DNA of 12,886 nt from Evernia prunastri (taxonomy: Eukaryota > Ascomycota > Lecanoromycetes > Lecanorales > Parmeliaceae), in assembly GCA_003184365.1 (NCBI GenBank), contig NKYR01000249.1, positions 1 through 12,886 of the forward strand, read 5' to 3'. The translations under genes were made by a program, and so were the position numbers. The notes below the pieces were generated by a model. That model saw only the letters and a list, made by a program, of their open reading frames with translations, made no database searches and was not told the origin of the DNA. Below, piece by piece: positions 8,700 through 12,886 of this stretch; position 1 is the first letter of the stretch, and each line of letters opens with the position of its first letter.

Positions 8700-8960
8700 G
8701 AAAAGATGTGAGATGATATAATATTTGAAGTGTCTCTCTCATATCGTGATATGATATAATATTAAGATCATATTATTTGATTTTTTCGAGATGATCTAAA
8801 ATTATTATTAATATTTTGAAATAATGAAAATTATTTGTGAGAGAGATCTTTTAAAAAGATAGATTTTTATATTATATGATAAATATTTAGATAGAGCGTG
8901 ACTTCTAGGAATTAATAATTAGAACAATAATTAGAATTTCTAGCTTCTTTCAATAGATAG
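8700..8960. repeat. Less-mutated segment with internal repeats, possibly an LTR
   Basis: This segment keeps clearly more TpG and CpA than its flanks. ATGATATAATATT is repeated at 8713-8725 and 8751-8763. TCATATC-GT-GATATGA forms a hairpin (8739-8754), and TCTCTCTCA (8733-8741) is complementary to TGAGAGAGA (8838-8846). It starts TGTGAGATG at 8707 and a CA lies near 8950, which would fit LTR ends, but I found no second copy in the window and no primer-binding site. Confidence 0.35.
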
Positions 8961-10717
8961 TATATTTAATTATCGACTATCTTCGCTACGCTAACGACGA
9001 TAACTATAACGATAATTAAGATATAAATTTATAATTCTCTTATATCTATTAGACTTTATATAAAAACGAATACATTAATTCTTTTTATAAGTCTATACTC
9101 TTTTTAAAATTGCTATTCGCTTTATATAAATAGATAATAAATTAATAATCTCGAATATAATATATATAAATATTTTCGTTATCTTCTGCAATTCTTTTAA
9201 TATAATAGATTAAAAACGAATTTTAGATATTCGCTTATTCGCGGTATCTCTTATAAGATATTAAAATAATATTTTCGATAAAAAGAAATTCGTATTTAAA
9301 CTAAAGACGACGAATTTCTCGAAGAGTTATAATTAGATTAATTAATCAAATATAATAAATAAGAGAAACGATAGATAAAATTTAATTATTCGACTTATAT
9401 CTCCTCTTTTTCGTATTTTCTTTTAATAAACATATTAACGTTATACTTTTTATCTTTCTTTTTATCGTCGATTAAATTAATAAAAATTAAAAATATATAA
9501 TAATTAATAAAAAAAACGAGAGATTATTAAACTAATTACGCGTATAGTGAATTTATTACTCTTATCGTTAATACGCGTGAGAGTTAATATTATTTATTCA
9601 TAAACGCTATTAATTCGAATAAAATATATTATTAACAACTTTTTTATTCTCGTTATTAAGATTATAATATAATATTTTTAAAATAAATAAACGAAATAAT
9701 ATAGTTAAAATAAACGTAGAGCATAATATTAATAAAGATAAATAAAAGAGGAAAAGTGAAAGCGTAAAGATAAATAATTAATATCTATACGTTATATTAT
9801 AAGATAAATTTAATAAATTTATTTAATCTTTATATTAAAAGTTTTAAATATCTTTATTTAATTCAAAAAAACGAAAAAATATATATTCTCGTTTAGTAAT
9901 TAATTCTATTAATAATTTCAATTATTAGTCTTTCGTAAAGAGATTTCAAAATAAACTTTTCGATTTTTAAATTATCTTTTATATTAACTTTTAACACGTA
10001 ACTATTTTACACTTTCGATTTCGCGATATCTTTTCTTTTAAAAATACGCGTATTTTAAATATTTTCTTTTTAACTTTTTTTTTATATATTTAATATTTTT
10101 ATATTTTTATATATTTATTTATTATTATTAAGTAATTATAATAAAAGATATATATAATATTTTATTTTATTAATTATAAGTAAAACTAATTATATATAAA
10201 TTAGATATTATTAAGAGAATAAAAGTTCGTTGAAAAGAGAGCTAATAAATAATACTTTACGTGTTTTCGTATACTTTAGTTGATTTTTATTATTATTATA
10301 CGATTTGTTAAATTTAAAGAGCTAAATAATAAAGATTTTCTCTTTTTCTACTCTTTCGATTTAAATTCTAAATTAACTTAATTAAATATATTTAAGTCTA
10401 ATATTTCTTTACGTCGAGGTTTAATTGAATAATAAAAAAACGCTTACTTTAAGCGTAAAGTTAATTAAGAAATAAGTTTAAATATATATATCAAGTAATC
10501 AAAAATAAGACTTAATCGCTTTTTTGAGAAGAAAAAGATATGAGAATAAATTAAAAAAGTCGATACTACGATTATCGATTATTATATTCGACGTTTTAAA
10601 TAGTTCGCGTAATTTATATCTCTTTCGATTATAAAATAAGATATTTAAATAAATATAATTTGATTAAATATTATTGATAAGAGATAATATCGTTCTTTCT
10701 ATTTATTATTCTAGTTA

Positions 10718-10746
10718 TTACATTATTATTAATAATAATAATGTAA
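10718..10746. repeat. 29-bp palindrome of ATT/AAT triplets
   Basis: TTACATTATTATT (10718-10730) pairs perfectly with the reverse complement of 10734-10746, leaving three central bases. It is a simple-sequence palindrome inside the AT block. It may only reflect low complexity. Confidence 0.6.
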
Positions 10747-11139
10747 AATCATTTAGAAAATTTATAATAGCGTTATCGCATTACGCTCGATTTATAAGTT
10801 TATTCGTAAATCGTAAATTTTTATATACTTCATAAAAAAGAAAAAAAAATTAAAAAAATATAGATAACGAAGTAATCGAAGTTAATATGTACTTTTCTTC
10901 TTTGTTAATCTTAATTAATATATATTAATTATATATTAAAGAAAATCTTTCTAATCGCGAAAGAGAGAGATTTTATTTTAAATCCTTAGCATTATAAATT
11001 ATCACATCTCGCGAAAAATAATTAATTTTTCGACAATTCTTTTACAGAGAAGTAAAAGTTTTACGATAAAAAGTATTTTGATAAATTAAAGATCTAAACG
11101 TTTATTAGCGTTTAAAGAATTTGACGAAAGATATATAAA

Positions 11140-11640
11140 AAAATAATTAGAAAGATGAAAGTTTTCAATGATTGTTTAAAGCTTAAATAGTGTTCTCAGC
11201 GCAAGCACTTCTATTTTTCCATTATCTTGATATATGTTTTATATTTCTAGTCATTACTCTAGTCATCATTAATCTAACTTCGTAGAAGAGACAAGTTTAT
11301 TTACGAGAGAAGTTATTTTTATATTAATTTAGATATACTTTACTAGTATAATAGTGATAAAAATCAGTATATATAAAAATATGAGGTAGGGCTGAGCTAA
11401 AATACCTTAAATTTGTATGTGCAGCCAATGTAAACCTCTATGTCACTACGCCTTTTGGTATAGCGCGCTTAGTCAGCCCGCTAGGCCTCCCGAGCGCAGG
11501 AACATCAAAATTCGGGTGTAGCCTTCTCGCAACTCCAATAGCTTTTTACTTTTCTATTACTTTTATATGATTTTTTTTTAAAATCGTGAAGAATTCTTTG
11601 CGCTATTCAGAAAATCAAGAATTTTCAAAATTGGTCTTAT
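11140..11640. other. Transition zone with a GC-rich insert
   Basis: The RIP signature weakens here and TpG/CpA return. Bases about 11380-11530 are distinctly GC-richer (for example CGCGCTTAGTCAGCCCGCTA and CCTCCCGAGCGCAGG), bounded on both sides by AT-rich DNA. There is no open frame of note. It could be the end of a DNA transposon or a fragment of single-copy sequence. Confidence 0.45.
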
Positions 11641-12350
11641 GAATACTGATAACAGTCAAGTTGAAGATTTTTACTCTCAAGAAATAAGTTGGTTTCTTTC
11701 AAAACTATATACTCTGATAAGAAGGCTTTATCATGCAGTAGTAATTTTAGTAGATTAGTAGAACGATAGAATAAATACGTTTAATTGTAGTATTTAGGTT
11801 CGATTTCGATAAAAAATAAAAAATAAATAAAAAAAATTTAAATAAAAGAAAAAAGAGAAGGGGGAAAAAATATTTCAACTATCAAATTCAAAACTCTGAT
11901 AAATTCGAAAAACAGCAACAAATTAGTTTTTTAATTTTTTTAACCTCTCGCATCATGAATTTAATTCATGAACCTATACATGTCGTTATATATCGTCGTA
12001 ATTTAATGTAATTAAGTGAAAAATTAATGATATAAGTATATTAATAATTTGAAGTATTAAGTGTCAAAGTCTTTCGCGAACGCTTAATCTCAAGCGTCTT
12101 TTAAAGTCTACGTACATTATACTTACCTTAGAGGTGTTAGTAGTACTCGATATCTAACGTTAACTCTAGATTTAGGAACCACTGACCGCAATGGTGTGGA
12201 CTGCATAATAAAGACTACACATCGCTTTCTTTGTAACTGTAAGAATTACGCAATGTCAAGCATCGTGTAATGCATCAACACGAGTAACTTTACATTATAT
12301 TGAACTTGTAGCTGCTCTGAATTTATAGTTGTGGGTAACTTTGTATCAAT
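11640..12350. other. AT-rich, weakly mutated intergenic DNA
   Basis: No gene is visible. It contains an A-rich polypurine tract (about 11809-11872, ending AGAGAAGGGGGAAAAAA) and a small palindrome (CATGAATTTAATTCATG, 11954-11970). TpG and CpA occur at ordinary levels, so this DNA has escaped strong RIP or is unique sequence that is naturally AT-rich. Confidence 0.4.
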
Positions 12351-12359
12351 GATAGACTG

Positions 12360-12414
12360 ATGGCGTATCAACGGCGCATTAATGGCGCATCAATGGCATT
12401 AAAATGGCGTATTA
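12360..12414. repeat. Five tandem copies of an 11-bp repeat
   Basis: Copies at 12360-12370, 12371-12381, 12382-12392, 12393-12403 and 12404-12414: ATGGCGTATCA, ACGGCGCATTA, ATGGCGCATCA, ATGGCATTAAA, ATGGCGTATTA. The consensus is ATGGCGYATYA. Most differences are C/T, with one shuffled copy (the fourth). 11 bp is about one helical turn. Confidence 0.85.
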
Positions 12415-12493
12415 ATGAAATCTCAATAAAATTCATTAATAGAATTCATCGGCAAATCTGAAAAGTTTCTACTAAATTTCAAATTGCTAACTC

Positions 12494-12545
12494 TGCGAAA
12501 TTGACGGAAATCGTGCTTTTCAGTACGATTTTCGTCAAATTCGCA
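12494..12545. repeat. Imperfect hairpin, 24-bp arms, 4-nt loop
   Basis: Arms 12494-12517 and 12522-12545 match at 21 of 24 positions around the loop TTTC. Two of the three mismatches would be G-T pairs in RNA. The outer ends are TGCGAA and TTCGCA. It is unlikely to be a protein-gene terminator because no gene lies nearby; a foldback or MITE-type element is more plausible. Confidence 0.8.
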
Positions 12546-12886
12546 ACTTATGTAAAATTTCAGCAGAATTCAGCTCTATAAATAATTTTCAGCCCTATAA
12601 ATCTTAATTTTTAATGATCGACGTCGACGACGAAAAGGTGTTATGACGACGAATATTCATATCACATTAAAATAGATTTTAGATTTACACGATTTAGATA
12701 ATTTTCTCGCGAAGATGATGCGTATAGACCTCGCGGGAATAATGCGTATGTGTCTTATATGTGTCGTCGCATTATATAATAACTCAGTACTGTCAGAACC
12801 GTGCCCAGAGTCAAGTCTAATGGGGGTAAATTGAATAAGACAACTAGATAGGGAGGAAATATGTACAGAAGAAGAGCGCTTAAATA
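12546..12886. other. Right edge, no gene recognised
   Basis: Moderately AT-rich with CGACG-type patches (12617-12650). From 12790 onward the sequence is less AT-rich: TGTCAGAACCGTGCCCAGAG starts at about 12789 and could be the 5' end of an LTR or another element running out of the window. No open frame can be supported. Confidence 0.35.

Larger units (their letters stand above)
7620..11140. repeat. Large AT-rich RIP-type block, no intact gene
   Basis: About 3.5 kb of very AT-rich DNA. Over most of it CpA and TpG are scarce while TpA and CpG are common. For example, 7981-8040 holds at least five CpG, one TpG and no CpA. No open frame of about 60 codons or more is seen on either strand. The pattern fits repeat copies mutated by RIP from both strands and then kept as heterochromatin. 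I could not identify the original transposon. Local details (8129/8607 repeats, the 8700-8960 segment, the 10718 palindrome) are listed separately. Confidence 0.75.

Noticed and set aside
7620..11140. Mitochondrial insertion or centromere as the source of the AT-rich block
   Set aside because: CpG is frequent while CpA/TpG are depleted, unlike fungal mitochondrial DNA, and RIP explains it. A centromere cannot be judged from 3.5 kb.
1..12886. CRISPR arrays, bacterial operons, riboswitches or Shine-Dalgarno-led genes
   Set aside because: Spliced genes, RIP blocks and codon layout are fungal. No regularly spaced direct repeats of CRISPR type are present; the 11-bp array has no spacers.

Overview
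The window looks like nuclear DNA of a filamentous ascomycete (Pezizomycotina). Two genes carry short GT-AG introns (43-93 nt) with fungal-type branch sites (CTGAC, TACTAAC). One encodes a fungal Nha1/Sod2-type cation/proton antiporter. Long AT-rich blocks are almost free of CpA and TpG, rich in TpA and still contain many CpG, which is the mark of repeat-induced point mutation (RIP). The species cannot be named from sequence alone.

Layout. 1-730: no gene I can name; it contains a perfect 37-bp inverted repeat (293-329 / 413-449). 731-1035, minus: remnant of the C-terminal part of a fungal BTB/POZ-type protein, with a frame change beside an undetermined base (937). 1170-3126, minus: a five-exon gene whose splicing I could reconstruct in one continuous frame (563 codons), ending in a divergent chromodomain and an AT-hook-like basic tail. 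3127-4467: intergenic, with a strand-biased purine/pyrimidine tract. 4468-4531, minus: an orphan first-exon-like segment whose ATG lies about 15 bp from the next AT block. 4547-5035: short RIP-type AT block. 5037-7620: gene island with a four-exon antiporter gene (5283-7136, plus, 557 aa). 7620 to about 11140: large, stop-saturated RIP-type block. 11140-12886: mosaic AT-rich DNA with a GC-rich insert (about 11380-11530), a polypurine tract, five tandem 11-bp repeats, a 24-bp-arm hairpin and a possible LTR start near the right edge.

The overall picture is of two intact genes next to silenced, mutated repeat DNA. The antiporter lies between two RIP blocks. A predicted reader of histone methylation (the chromodomain protein) lies on the other side of the short block. 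I see no operon, CRISPR array, convincing RNA gene or obviously new multigene system. The points most worth checking are the chromodomain gene, the truncated exon at the block edge, the perfect inverted repeat, and the repeat/hairpin cluster near 12.4 kb.
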